From: an uncultured Bacteroidales bacterium
Lineage (GTDB): Bacteria; Bacteroidota; Bacteroidia; Bacteroidales; UBA932
Direction of reading: 5' to 3'
Length of the DNA stretch: 64,000 bases
NCBI GenBank assembly: GCA_905235675.1
Contig: CAJONC010000019.1
Span: forward strand, 1-64,000
In this document: one piece after another, positions 9,333 to 19,128 of the stretch
Layout of the letters: each line of letters starts with the position of its first letter
Position numbering within the stretch: position 1 is the stretch's first letter
Made by a program: the position numbers and the translations under genes
The notes under the pieces: model-generated
The model's input: only the letters and a program-made list of their open reading frames with translations
Told to the model about the DNA's origin: nothing
Database searches by the model: none

Positions 9333-11250
9333 GCGGCTTTCTGGTAGAATCCACAAGTATGTGGACTGGTATTTCAGCAAGAGGGTTGCTCCATATTGGC
9401 TGGTCGTCTTCATGGACCTGCTGATACTCCTGTTGTCATCGTTCGTGGTCTACGGATTCTTCGTCGGCTTCGGAACGGTCCGCAGCGAGGCTTTTTCCCT
9501 CCTGATGACTTTCATCGTACTGGCTGTACCGTACGTGATAGGATTCAGGATTTTCCATACCTATACCACTCTTGTCAGGTATTCTTCATTCATCGACATA
9601 CTTCAGGTATGCTATGCAATGATTTTCGGCTGCGTCTTAGCCCTTGTGTTCAACTGGCTGCTCAGTCTGCTGCCGGGTGATTTCTTTGCGGACGTGCGAA
9701 TCGCCAGCATTCTGGTAAGTTCCGTCGTCGCAGCTGTAATAATGATACTCATGAGGGTGATCGTGAAGTCGCTGTACGATATGGTGTACAAGGCCGAGGA
9801 TGCCCCGAAGGCTTTCATCTATGGGGTTTACGACGGAGGCGTGGGCCTTGCCAAGAGCATACGCAACGAAAAACCTTCGAGGTTCAGCATCAAGGGATTC
9901 ATAACCCACGATCCCCAGATGGGATATGCCCATCTCCTCGGAGAGAAGGTCTATCCGGTAGACGACAATCTTACCGAGGTACTTGTAAAGAATAATATAA
10001 GCGCCGTGCTGGTGGCGCCGAACCGCAACGAAGTTTTCCGCCGCGACCAGAAGCTTCAGGACCTTATTATCGCTTCCGGAGCCAAAATCTACATGGCCCA
10101 CAAGCCTGATGAATGGGAGCCCGGAAAGGCGCCAGTACTGAGCCCTGTGAATATCAGCGACCTTCTTCCGCGCGAGCAGATATCCGTGGATATGGATTCG
10201 ATAGGCGCCATGCTCAAGGGATCCAGGGTGCTGGTCACCGGTTCCGCGGGTTCCATAGGGAGCGAAATAGTGCGCCAGGTGGCATCCTTCGGCCCTGCCG
10301 AGATGATGCTGCTCGACCAGGCGGAGACTCCCCAGCACGACATACGCATTATGATGGCGAGGGATTTCCCCGACATAAAAGCCTCTGCAATAGTGACATC
10401 CGTATGCCATTCGAGCAGGATGGACGCCATCTTCAATGCATTCCGCCCCGATTATGTGTTCCATGCTGCTGCATACAAGCATGTTCCCATGATGGAGGAC
10501 AATCCTCCGGAGGCCGTGCTCAACAATGTATACGGTACCAAGGTGCTTGCCGACCTTTCCGTGAAGTACGGCGTGCGCAAATTCGTGATGATTTCCACCG
10601 ACAAGGCTGTGAATCCCACCAATGTGATGGGCTGTTCAAAGCGTCTCTGCGAGATTTACGTGCAGGCGCTCAACTCGGCCGAACGTGCCGGAAAGGTGGA
10701 GGGGAGCACCGAGTTCGTAACCACACGCTTCGGCAATGTGCTGGGATCCAACGGTTCTGTGATTCCCCTGTTCGAGGAGCAGATACGGAATGGCGGCCCC
10801 GTCACTGTGACGGATCCCAACATCGTGCGCTTCTTCATGCTGATTCCCGAGGCCTGCAAGCTGGTGCTGGAGGCCGGCACTCATGGGGATGGAGGGCAGA
10901 TTCTGGTGTTCGACATGGGAGAGCCGGTGAAGATATCCGACCTTGCCAGACGCATGATAAAGCTTTCCGGCGCCGAAAACGTGGAGATAGTCTACACCGG
11001 CCTGAGGGACGGCGAAAAACTCTACGAGGAGGTGCTCAGCGACAAGGAGGACACCCTTCCTTCGTTCCACGAAAAGATACGTATTGCTCAGGTCCGCGAA
11101 TATGATTTCGAAACCATACGCGTGCAGATGGATGAGCTTCTTGCAATCGCGAAAACCTACGATCCTATGAAGACCGTCGCCAAGATGAAGGAGATCGTTC
11201 CTGAATACGTCAGCAATAATTCAGTTTATACTATACTCGACAAACATTAA
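9310..11250 (+). CDS. Membrane-bound nucleotide-sugar 4,6-dehydratase (CapD/WbpM/PglF-type)
   Basis: N-terminal TM helices, then VLVTGSAGSIGSEIVRQ, FHAAAYKHVPMMEDNPPEA, MISTDKAVNPTNVMGCSKR, TTRFGNVLGSNGSV. Confidence 0.92.
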   Translation: METDMKNKRLSGRIHKYVDWYFSKRVAPYWLVVFMDLLILLLSSFVVYGFFVGFGTVRSEAFSLLMTFIVLAVPYVIGFRIFHTYTTLVRYSSFIDILQVCYAMIFGCVLALVFNWLLSLLPGDFFADVRIASILVSSVVAAVIMILMRVIVKSLYDMVYKAEDAPKAFIYGVYDGGVGLAKSIRNEKPSRFSIKGFITHDPQMGYAHLLGEKVYPVDDNLTEVLVKNNISAVLVAPNRNEVFRRDQKLQDLIIASGAKIYMAHKPDEWEPGKAPVLSPVNISDLLPREQISVDMDSIGAMLKGSRVLVTGSAGSIGSEIVRQVASFGPAEMMLLDQAETPQHDIRIMMARDFPDIKASAIVTSVCHSSRMDAIFNAFRPDYVFHAAAYKHVPMMEDNPPEAVLNNVYGTKVLADLSVKYGVRKFVMISTDKAVNPTNVMGCSKRLCEIYVQALNSAERAGKVEGSTEFVTTRFGNVLGSNGSVIPLFEEQIRNGGPVTVTDPNIVRFFMLIPEACKLVLEAGTHGDGGQILVFDMGEPVKISDLARRMIKLSGAENVEIVYTGLRDGEKLYEEVLSDKEDTLPSFHEKIRIAQVREYDFETIRVQMDELLAIAKTYDPMKTVAKMKEIVPEYVSNNSVYTILDKH

Positions 11251-11264
11251 TTCCTGATTATCCT

Positions 11265-13409
11265 GTGTCCGTAAAGGAATACAATGTCATAATAGTGGGA
11301 GGCGGGGTTACAGGAGCCGCTACCGCCCGCGACTGTGCCCTGAGGGGGCTCAGGACCCTGCTGGTTGAACGCGGGGACATCTGCGACGGAGCTTCCGGCC
11401 GCAATCACGGCCTGCTTCACAGCGGCGCCAGATATGCGGTGACCGACCGCGAAGGCGCGATGGAATGCATAATCGAAAACAGGATACTCCGGAAAATCGC
11501 TTCCAACTGCGTCGAGCAGACGGAAGGCCTGTTCATAAGCCTGCCGGAAGACGGCCTGGACTATCAGGCCAATTTCATATCCAAATGCCGCGAAGCCGGC
11601 ATAAATGCCGAGGCAATGGACCCGAAGGAGGCCTTGAGGCTGGAACCTGCGGTGAATCCTTCCATCATAGGCGCAGTAAAGGTGCCGGATGCATCCGTGG
11701 ATCCGTTCCGGCTCGTGGACGCGAATATTCTTGATGCGACGAGGCATGGGGCCGACGTGTTGAAGTTTACAGCGGTGACTTCGCTCGTGAAGGACGGGTC
11801 GAGGGTAGTGGGCGTGAAAACTTCTTCCGGAGAAACAATCCATGCTGACATGGTGGTGCTCGCCGCCGGAATCTGGACTGCGGACATAGCCCGTGAGGCC
11901 GGTGCACATATAGAGATGATGCCCAGCAAGGGATCCCTTATAATTTTCGGCCACAGGGTGGCGAATATGGTGATAAACCGTTGCCGCAAGCCTGCCAATG
12001 CCGATATTCTCGTGCCCGGCGATGTGGTGAGCGTGCTCGGAACCACTTCGGACAAGGTCCCTATGGATACCATAGACGACATGCGCTGTACTCCCGACGA
12101 GGCCGACCTGCTGCTGAAGGAAGGCATACAGCTGGTTCCTGCTCTTGCCAATACCAGGATAATCAGGGCCTATGCCGGAGTGCGTCCACTTGTGGTGGCC
12201 GACCCTTCAGGTGACGGACGCAATGTCAGCCGCGGCATAGTGCTGCTCGACCATGAAGAGCGCGACGGCATTGCCGGACTTATTACCATAACGGGAGGAA
12301 AGCTCACCACGGCCCGCCTGATGGCCGAAATGGCAACCGACCTCGTGTGCAGCAAACTCGGGGTGAGCGCAAAATGCGAAACTGCCGTGCGCAAGCTTCC
12401 GGGCTCGGAAGGGCGCAAGCCGGAATACGGGGACCCGTCTTTCCAGAAGGCGGCGATAGGAAGGCATGGCGGCGAGGTTTCAAAGATGAACTTTGCCGAA
12501 GGCAGCGAGGTGATATGCGAGTGCGAATCGGTGACAAAGGCCGAAATCATTTATGCCGTGGAAAATTTCGGAGTGAGGAATCTGCCGGATCTGAGGCGGC
12601 ACACTCGTGTGGGCATGGGCACATGCCAGAGTTCGCTTTGTGCAAAGAAGGTGGCAGCTGTCCTGGCGGAAATCCTCAAGGATGTTACGGCGGAGGAACT
12701 TGTCGCCGGATATATGAATGAACGCTGGAAGGGAATTACTCCCGTAATGTGGGGGAATACCCTCCGTGAAGCGGAATATATGATAAGGGCCAATTCGGAG
12801 TTTGCCGTCGCAGGGCGGCATACGGTAAAGCCGGAGTTCTCCCGTGATGAGAAGCTGCCTTTCGATGTCGTGATTATAGGCGGCGGATGGGCCGGCTGCA
12901 GCGTTGCCGAGAAGCTTTCGGATGCCGGACTTCGCGTCTGCGTGGTCTCCGAGGGCCTGTCGCTCGCCGTGAGCGGGGCTGAAAAGCCCTACGCACGGCT
13001 GGCTGCTTTGCAGCGGAAGGGCGTGACCGTCCTTCGCGGCGACAGGGCCGTCGCAGGTATTTTCGAAGATGGGAGGCTGGTATCCCTTACGACCAGGAAT
13101 CTTGGCGCTGAAACCCCTTTGCGTGCGGCAAATTACATCCTTGCAAGCGGGAAATTCTTCTCCTGCGGGCTTTGTTCCGACAGGGATCATATCTGGGAAC
13201 CGGTGTTCGGCGCCGACCTGAATGCGCCTTTGGTGCGCACGGAATGGTACTCGCCCGAATTCGGCGCGCCCCAGCCTTTCATGGCTTATGGTGTGCTGAC
13301 CGACGACTCCGCCCGCGTGATGAAAGGAGGGAAGGCTGTTGCCAACCTATATGCCGCCGGAGATATAGTGGCGGATGGATGTGTTTCTTTAAGTACGGAT
13401 AAATCATAG
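11265..13409 (+). CDS. glpA: Anaerobic glycerol-3-phosphate dehydrogenase subunit A fused to a shortened GlpB-like module
   Basis: GTG start; FAD motif VIIVGGGVTGAATARDCALRGL, BFD-like [2Fe-2S] CECES...GTCQSSLC, then a second FAD motif VVIIGGGWAGCSVAEKL and GlpB-like YILASGKFFSCGL / WYSPEFGAPQPF. Confidence 0.85.
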   Translation: MSVKEYNVIIVGGGVTGAATARDCALRGLRTLLVERGDICDGASGRNHGLLHSGARYAVTDREGAMECIIENRILRKIASNCVEQTEGLFISLPEDGLDYQANFISKCREAGINAEAMDPKEALRLEPAVNPSIIGAVKVPDASVDPFRLVDANILDATRHGADVLKFTAVTSLVKDGSRVVGVKTSSGETIHADMVVLAAGIWTADIAREAGAHIEMMPSKGSLIIFGHRVANMVINRCRKPANADILVPGDVVSVLGTTSDKVPMDTIDDMRCTPDEADLLLKEGIQLVPALANTRIIRAYAGVRPLVVADPSGDGRNVSRGIVLLDHEERDGIAGLITITGGKLTTARLMAEMATDLVCSKLGVSAKCETAVRKLPGSEGRKPEYGDPSFQKAAIGRHGGEVSKMNFAEGSEVICECESVTKAEIIYAVENFGVRNLPDLRRHTRVGMGTCQSSLCAKKVAAVLAEILKDVTAEELVAGYMNERWKGITPVMWGNTLREAEYMIRANSEFAVAGRHTVKPEFSRDEKLPFDVVIIGGGWAGCSVAEKLSDAGLRVCVVSEGLSLAVSGAEKPYARLAALQRKGVTVLRGDRAVAGIFEDGRLVSLTTRNLGAETPLRAANYILASGKFFSCGLCSDRDHIWEPVFGADLNAPLVRTEWYSPEFGAPQPFMAYGVLTDDSARVMKGGKAVANLYAAGDIVADGCVSLSTDKS

Positions 13410-13414
13410 TTGCC

Positions 13415-14623
13415 ATGCAGGAAATTACGAAACTGGAAAGTTGCCTGAAGTGCAATCTCTGCACTCTTGCCTGTCCTATGATGGAGGTGAATCCGGATTA
13501 TCCGGGCCCCAAGAAAGCCGGCCCCGACGGCGAACGCTACCGGCTCAAGGATCCTGCATTCTACGACTATGCCCTGAAATACTGTCTTAACTGCAAGCGT
13601 TGCGAGGTGGCCTGCCCGTCGGACGTGCATGTCGGCGACATGATACAGCTCGCCCGCATAAACTATGGCTCACAGGGTAAAAGAAGGGGCATGAAAGGCC
13701 TGCGCGACTGGACCCTTGCCTCCACCGACCTGGTTGGAAGCCTCTCCACCCCGTTTGCCCCCATAGTTAATGGAGTGCTTAAAACCAAGCCCGTAAAGGC
13801 GCTGATGCACAGCACGATTGCAGTAGACAAGCATCGCACTTTCCCTGCTTACACCCATCAGAAATTCGTGAAATGGTTCCGTGGACAGGACCAGTCGGGC
13901 TTCGACAGGTTCGTGACCTACTTCCATGGCTGCTATGTCAATTACAACTATCCGGAACTCGGCAAGGATTTCGTCCGCATAATGAATGCCGCAGGCTATG
14001 GGGTGCATCTTCTCGAGAAGGAGAAATGCTGCGGCGTGGCCCTGATGAGCAACGGCTTTGCCTCCCAGGCGCGAAAGCAGGGGGAAATCAATCTCGCATC
14101 CATACGCAAGGCGGCCGCTGCGGGAGAGCCTGTTCTTACCACCTCCTCCACCTGCACCTTTACCATGAGGGACGAATATCCCCACGTGCTCGGACTGGAG
14201 AATTCCGACGTGCGCGACTCTCTGATGCTCGCCACCCGCTGGCTCTATGGCAAAATATCTTCAGGAGAACTTCGGTTCAAGTTCCGCAAAGACTTTAAAA
14301 TGAAGGTAGTATATCATACGTCCTGTCATATTCAGAAGATGGGATGGCAGTTCTATTCAATTGAACTGCTGAAGATGATTCCCGGCGTGGAACTAACAGT
14401 CCTCGACCAGAACTGCTGCGGAATTGCGGGCACTTTCGGTTTCAAGAAAGAGAATTATCCTTTCTCCCAGGCAATAGGCTCGAAACTCTTCGACGATATT
14501 CTCGCCATTCCCGACGCAATTGTGTCCACCGACTGCGAAACCTGCAAGTGGCAGATAGAAATGAGCACGGGCAGGACCGTGCTCAATCCGATTGAGATAT
14601 TTGCAAAGGCGCTGGAAGCCTAA
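13415..14623 (+). CDS. glpC: Anaerobic glycerol-3-phosphate dehydrogenase subunit C
   Basis: Two ferredoxin-like Cys clusters (CLKCNLCTLACP, CLNCKRCEVACP) and CCG domains (CCGVA, CCGIAGTFG). Confidence 0.9.
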   Translation: MQEITKLESCLKCNLCTLACPMMEVNPDYPGPKKAGPDGERYRLKDPAFYDYALKYCLNCKRCEVACPSDVHVGDMIQLARINYGSQGKRRGMKGLRDWTLASTDLVGSLSTPFAPIVNGVLKTKPVKALMHSTIAVDKHRTFPAYTHQKFVKWFRGQDQSGFDRFVTYFHGCYVNYNYPELGKDFVRIMNAAGYGVHLLEKEKCCGVALMSNGFASQARKQGEINLASIRKAAAAGEPVLTTSSTCTFTMRDEYPHVLGLENSDVRDSLMLATRWLYGKISSGELRFKFRKDFKMKVVYHTSCHIQKMGWQFYSIELLKMIPGVELTVLDQNCCGIAGTFGFKKENYPFSQAIGSKLFDDILAIPDAIVSTDCETCKWQIEMSTGRTVLNPIEIFAKALEA

Positions 14624-15360
14624 GCTTCGGCGAATTCCATCTTTTCCACGAAACAGAGCGTGTCTCCCACCTTGCCGGACACGTACCAGGTGTCGGTATC
14701 GCGGGCGATGCTGAAATGCACGGTTTCGCCATATTGTATCTCGTGGTAGTAGCACACCTGGACGTCGTATAACTTCCTGTCTTTCAGATAATCGAAGGGA
14801 AGAATGTCGAACGCCCACTGCGTGTACTGGCAGTTGTTGGCATGTCCGTTGGTGTCCAGGTCGGAATACATTACGGTATGGCTGCCGGCATCCTGCTGTT
14901 CCAGCTCCCTGGGAACTATTATCTTGGTGCAGAAGGGGAGGGTGTCCTCGCTGTAATGCAGGCTCTCGTCAAATCCGGTTTCGCCGCGGAAGAGGCTGTG
15001 CTCTTTGAGGTCGAGAAGCGTCCATGCCGAGGTGCCGAGAAGTATGGGCGTGGCCGGGTCGTCTGCCTTGAACATACGGAAGTTCCTGTGCCAAAGCAGC
15101 CCTGCCTGGCCCCTGGACCAGGTCTGGAGTATTACATCGTCGCCCCAGACAGGGCAGTCGTCAATCTGGAAATGAATACGGTTGAGGGCCCAGAAGAGAT
15201 TGCGCTCCCGCAGCTGCTCATAACTGCAATTGCAGAATTCCGATCCCTGATATGCTATCTCCTGAAGGTGATTCTGCAGGAATGAGGCCTTGATGCGGGC
15301 AGATGCATCGGTCTCATAGCTCTGAATCCTGAAACGTTCTTCTACTATAGGAACAGGCAT
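14620..15360 (-). CDS. Acyl-ACP thioesterase (hotdog family)
   Basis: YETDASARIKASFLQNHLQEIAYQ, FWALNRIHFQIDDCPVWGDDV, SDLDTNGHANNCQYTQW. Confidence 0.85.
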   Translation of the reverse strand: MPVPIVEERFRIQSYETDASARIKASFLQNHLQEIAYQGSEFCNCSYEQLRERNLFWALNRIHFQIDDCPVWGDDVILQTWSRGQAGLLWHRNFRMFKADDPATPILLGTSAWTLLDLKEHSLFRGETGFDESLHYSEDTLPFCTKIIVPRELEQQDAGSHTVMYSDLDTNGHANNCQYTQWAFDILPFDYLKDRKLYDVQVCYYHEIQYGETVHFSIARDTDTWYVSGKVGDTLCFVEKMEFAEA

Positions 15361-15803
15361 TATTCTATCCCTTTAAGTTTTTCTTTGGGAACAAGGAAGA
15401 ATTTGAGAATACCCTTCGCACACAGTGTTCCGTTCACCTTGGCCTGGGCGTCCACAATCACGAGAGGAGGGTGAATCTCCACGCGTTTTGAGTTCACTTC
15501 CACTCTGTCCCCGGGGAAAACGGAGTTCTTGAACTTGATGTCGTCCAGCCCTGCGTACATTGCGGTGTTCTTTTCGAGATATTCGCGGGGAATGAGCAGC
15601 ACGCTGCCCTGGGCCATTATTTCACAAAGGATTACGCCGGGTACGACGGGATAGCCTGGGAAGTGCCCCTGTACGAAAAATGCGTCCTGAGGAATAGTGT
15701 AGGATGATTCCACGTGACCATCTTCCTTAAGTTCGCTTTCATCGACCAGAAGCATCGGGGGCCTGTGCGGGATAATCTTCTGTATTTCTTCTCTGTTCAT
15801 CAT
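15360..15803 (-). CDS. fabZ: 3-hydroxyacyl-ACP dehydratase, FabZ/FabA-like
   Basis: IIPHRPPMLLVD and GHFPGYPVVPGVILCEIMAQ. Confidence 0.88.
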   Translation of the reverse strand: MMNREEIQKIIPHRPPMLLVDESELKEDGHVESSYTIPQDAFFVQGHFPGYPVVPGVILCEIMAQGSVLLIPREYLEKNTAMYAGLDDIKFKNSVFPGDRVEVNSKRVEIHPPLVIVDAQAKVNGTLCAKGILKFFLVPKEKLKGIE

Positions 15804-15884
15804 AACTTAACTTTAGTACGCCGCTTTTCTTGCAAATTTTATGCCCTATTCCTATATTTGCATGCTTGCTAAATTTTAAATAAT

Positions 15885-17813
15885 ATGGCAGAGACTTCAA
15901 CTCAGAGCGATTATGGCTTCATCAGGGTGGCGGCCGTCACCCCCAGGGTTTATCTTGCGGATCCCGCCCGCAATGCCGAAGAAATAGTGCGTCTTGCATC
16001 GGAAGCGGCCTCCAGGGAAGCTTCGGTGATTGTTTTTCCGGAACTGTGCGTTACCGGCTACACCTGTGCCGACCTTTTTGCCCAGCAGACCCTTCTGGAT
16101 GCCGCCGAGCGTGCGGTCGCGGATATTGCGGCCGCATCGGAGGACATGGCTTCCATGCTGGTCGTCGGCGTTCCGCTGCGCCATGCCGGCAGGCTTTACA
16201 ATTGCGCCGCAGTGATCCGTTCCGGCAAAATACTGGGCATAGTCCCCAAGACCTATCTTCCGAATTCGGCGGAGTTCTATGAAATGCGCTGGTTCGAGAC
16301 CGGGGCGCACGTGGATGCTGAAATACTTTATGCGGGACAGTCCTGCAGGTTGAGTGTCAAGCAGTTGTTTGCCATAGGAAAGGCTGTGGTAGGCGTCGAA
16401 ATCTGCCAGGACCTCTGGGTTCCCGTCCCTCCCTGTACTGCGGCCGCTCTCGCAGGGGCCAACCTTATAGTCAATCTTTCCGCCTCCAACGAGGCTCTCT
16501 GCAAGAATGACTACCGAAAACTTCTGGTGGGATCCACTTCCGCCCGCCTGATTGCAGGCTATGTGTATTGCAGCTGCGGATTCGGGGAATCCACCCAGGA
16601 CCTCGTGTGGGCGGGATCGTCCATGATCTATGAAAACGGGGCGCTGCTTGCGGAGAATGAGCGTTTTTCCATTGGTTCAACTGCAATCTATGCAGATATC
16701 GACGTCGAACGCCTGGACGGCGTGAGGGCCAAGAGCCCCAACTTCAGGGATGCCTTCGGGATGGTTCCGGCGGATTATTCCCGCATGGACGCCGGAGCGG
16801 CGGTCGCGACCGACTTTGAACGCGAACTTCTCAAGAAAGTGGATGCACATCCCTTCGTCCCTTCCGGTCCTGAACTTTCCGCCCGCTGCAAGGAGATACT
16901 TTCCATTCAGGTTCTCGGGCTTTGCACACGTTTGCAGAAGATTAATTGCAAGTCAGCCGTTATCGGGGTTTCCGGAGGCCTGGATTCGACTCTTGCCCTG
17001 CTGGTGACGGTTCTCGCCTTCGACAAGCTGGGATTGGACCGCAGCCGCATCATAGGCGTGAGCATGCCCGGATTCGGCACTACGAATCGGACCAGGGGCA
17101 ATGCGGAAATCCTGATGGACAGGCTGGAAGTCAGCCGGCGTGAAATCTCCATTGTAGCGGCCACCGCACAGCATCTTGAAGACATAGGCCATCCCATTGA
17201 AAATACGGATGTTACATACGAAAATGCCCAGGCGCGCGAGCGTACCCAGATTCTTATGGACCTGGCGGGGCAGGAGGGCGGAATTGTCATCGGAACAGGC
17301 GACCTCTCCGAACTTGCCCTGGGCTGGTGTACCTACAATGCCGACCACATGTCAATGTACGGGGTGAATGCCTCCGTGCCCAAGACTCTGGTACGCACCC
17401 TGGTGGCTTATGCAGCGGCAGAACATTTCGAAGACGCGCAGGACGTGCTGTCCGATATCGTGGACACTCCAATTTCGCCTGAGCTTCTTCCTGCGGCGGC
17501 AGACGGCAGCATTTCCCAGAAGACGGAAGACCTCGTAGGGCCTTACGAACTTCACGACTTTTTCCTCTACAATGTAATGCGCTGGGGTTTCTCTCCCGAA
17601 AAGGTGCTTTTCCTTGCCTGCAAGGCATTTGAAGGCCTCTACGACGGAGGGACTATATGCAAGTGGATGCGGGTGTTCTACCGCCGTTTCTTCAGCCAGC
17701 AGTTCAAGCGCAGCTGCCTTCCCGACGGTCCCAAGGTGGGAAGCGTGTCTTTGTCGCCGAGGGGAGACTGGAGGATGCCGTCGGATGCGTCCTCTGAACT
17801 ATGGATCATGTAA
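15885..17813 (+). CDS. nadE: Glutamine-dependent NAD+ synthetase
   Basis: N-terminal nitrilase-type glutaminase (FPELCVTGYTCAD, VGVEICQDLWVP) and NAD synthetase domain (GVSGGLDSTLALL, GTGDLSELALGWCTYNADHMSMYGVN). Confidence 0.95.
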   Translation: MAETSTQSDYGFIRVAAVTPRVYLADPARNAEEIVRLASEAASREASVIVFPELCVTGYTCADLFAQQTLLDAAERAVADIAAASEDMASMLVVGVPLRHAGRLYNCAAVIRSGKILGIVPKTYLPNSAEFYEMRWFETGAHVDAEILYAGQSCRLSVKQLFAIGKAVVGVEICQDLWVPVPPCTAAALAGANLIVNLSASNEALCKNDYRKLLVGSTSARLIAGYVYCSCGFGESTQDLVWAGSSMIYENGALLAENERFSIGSTAIYADIDVERLDGVRAKSPNFRDAFGMVPADYSRMDAGAAVATDFERELLKKVDAHPFVPSGPELSARCKEILSIQVLGLCTRLQKINCKSAVIGVSGGLDSTLALLVTVLAFDKLGLDRSRIIGVSMPGFGTTNRTRGNAEILMDRLEVSRREISIVAATAQHLEDIGHPIENTDVTYENAQARERTQILMDLAGQEGGIVIGTGDLSELALGWCTYNADHMSMYGVNASVPKTLVRTLVAYAAAEHFEDAQDVLSDIVDTPISPELLPAAADGSISQKTEDLVGPYELHDFFLYNVMRWGFSPEKVLFLACKAFEGLYDGGTICKWMRVFYRRFFSQQFKRSCLPDGPKVGSVSLSPRGDWRMPSDASSELWIM

Positions 17814-17841
17814 CATTTTCGCGGCGTCAACCTGAAATGAC

Positions 17842-17880
17842 AAAAAAAGCCGGGCAATGTCATTATTGTCCGGCTTTTTT
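17842..17880. terminator. Bidirectional intrinsic terminator between nadE and tRNA-Lys
   Basis: aaaaaaagccgggcaat-gtcatt-attgtccggctttttt; stem with A-run and T-run. Confidence 0.8.
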
Positions 17881-17881
17881 G

Positions 17882-17954
17882 TACACCCTCAGGGGCTCGA
17901 ACCCTGGACCCATTGATTAAGAGTCAATTGCTCTACCAGCTGAGCTAAGGGTGC
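17882..17954 (-). tRNA. tRNA-Lys (CTT)
   Basis: Reverse complement gcacccttagctcagctggtagagcaattgactcttaatcaatgggtccagggttcgagcccctgagggtgta folds as cloverleaf; loop CTCTTAA. Confidence 0.93.
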
Positions 17955-17972
17955 ATTATTTTCAAAGTTCTG

Positions 17973-18045
17973 TGACCCGTTCGGGGCTCGAACCCGAGAC
18001 CCCAACATTAAAAGTGTTGTGCTCTACCAACTGAGCTAACGAGTC
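17973..18045 (-). tRNA. tRNA-Lys (TTT)
   Basis: Reverse complement gactcgttagctcagttggtagagcacaacacttttaatgttggggtctcgggttcgagccccgaacgggtca; loop CTTTTAA. Confidence 0.93.
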
Positions 18046-18178
18046 TCCGAATTGGGATTGCAAAGGTATAACTTTAGCTTTAATTATCCAAATATTTTTT
18101 TATTTTTTTCGCTCTGAAGCATTTCAAACGACAGTTTGGAAAAAGATGCGTATATTAGCACAACAAACAATAAAGGAT

Positions 18179-19111
18179 ATGACCAATCATTTCGTAATAA
18201 TGGCAGGGGGGCAGGGTACCAGACTTTATCCTTTGAGCACTGCCGAGAAACCCAAGCAGTTCCTTGACCTTCTGGGAACGGGGAAGACACTTATACAGAT
18301 GACCTATGAACGCTTCAAGGCTGTCGACCCCGAGGCTTATGTCTGGGTGGTTACTTCGAAAGAGTATATTCACTGGGTAAAGGAGCAGCTGCCCTCTGTT
18401 CCGGACGAGCGGATTCTCGCTGAACCGGTGCCCAGGAACACCGCTCCGTGCATTTCTTATGCAATTTGGAAGATAAAGGCCGGATTTGGGCAATGTAACA
18501 TAGTTGTTAGCCCCTCTGACGCATTTGTTTCATCCATTGATTTATTTGCAGTTACGATAAATAAGGCTTTGGAATTTACAGACTCCGGAGAACCGTCTGT
18601 CGTATGCGTCGGCATCAAGCCCTCCAACCCTAATACGGGCTATGGATATATCGAAATTTCGTCACTTGACGAAATGCAAACAGTTGATAATAAGACAGAT
18701 ATAATAAAAGTCAAGTCCTTCAGGGAAAAACCTGACCTCGAGACGGCGAAACGTTATCTTGAGGCTGGAAATTACTTCTGGAATGCCGGTATTTTTGTCT
18801 GGAATACCCTCACGGTCGAATCGGAAATCAGGGCTCATGCCCCGCAGATAGCGGCAGTGATGGACGCCCTCGAACCCTCTTTCTATACCCCTTCCGAAGA
18901 GGCTGCGCTCGCGGAACTTTTCCCTACATGCGAGAAGATTTCCATAGATTATGCAGTGATGGAGAAATCCTCCCATGTATGGTGCATCCCTGCGGACTGG
19001 CCCTGGGATGATCTGGGCAGTTTCGCCTCGATTGAAAAGATCACCGGCCGTACAATCCCTGAGGAAATAAAAAAGGCGCAGGAAGAATACCAGCGCCTTA
19101 AACGGAAATAG
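18179..19111 (+). CDS. manC: Mannose-1-phosphate guanylyltransferase
   Basis: VIMAGGQGTRLYPLSTAEKPKQFLDLLG, FREKPDLETAKRYLEAGNYFWNAGIFVW, VWCIPADWPWDDLGSF. Start could also be 18146. Confidence 0.9.
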   Translation: MTNHFVIMAGGQGTRLYPLSTAEKPKQFLDLLGTGKTLIQMTYERFKAVDPEAYVWVVTSKEYIHWVKEQLPSVPDERILAEPVPRNTAPCISYAIWKIKAGFGQCNIVVSPSDAFVSSIDLFAVTINKALEFTDSGEPSVVCVGIKPSNPNTGYGYIEISSLDEMQTVDNKTDIIKVKSFREKPDLETAKRYLEAGNYFWNAGIFVWNTLTVESEIRAHAPQIAAVMDALEPSFYTPSEEAALAELFPTCEKISIDYAVMEKSSHVWCIPADWPWDDLGSFASIEKITGRTIPEEIKKAQEEYQRLKRK

Positions 19112-19128
19112 GGAAGGGCACTGAGCTG

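Noticed and set aside
8151-11250. O-antigen/capsule biosynthesis cluster
   Set aside because: Only rfbB and one dehydratase are present; no glycosyltransferases, Wzx/Wzy or rfbACD nearby.
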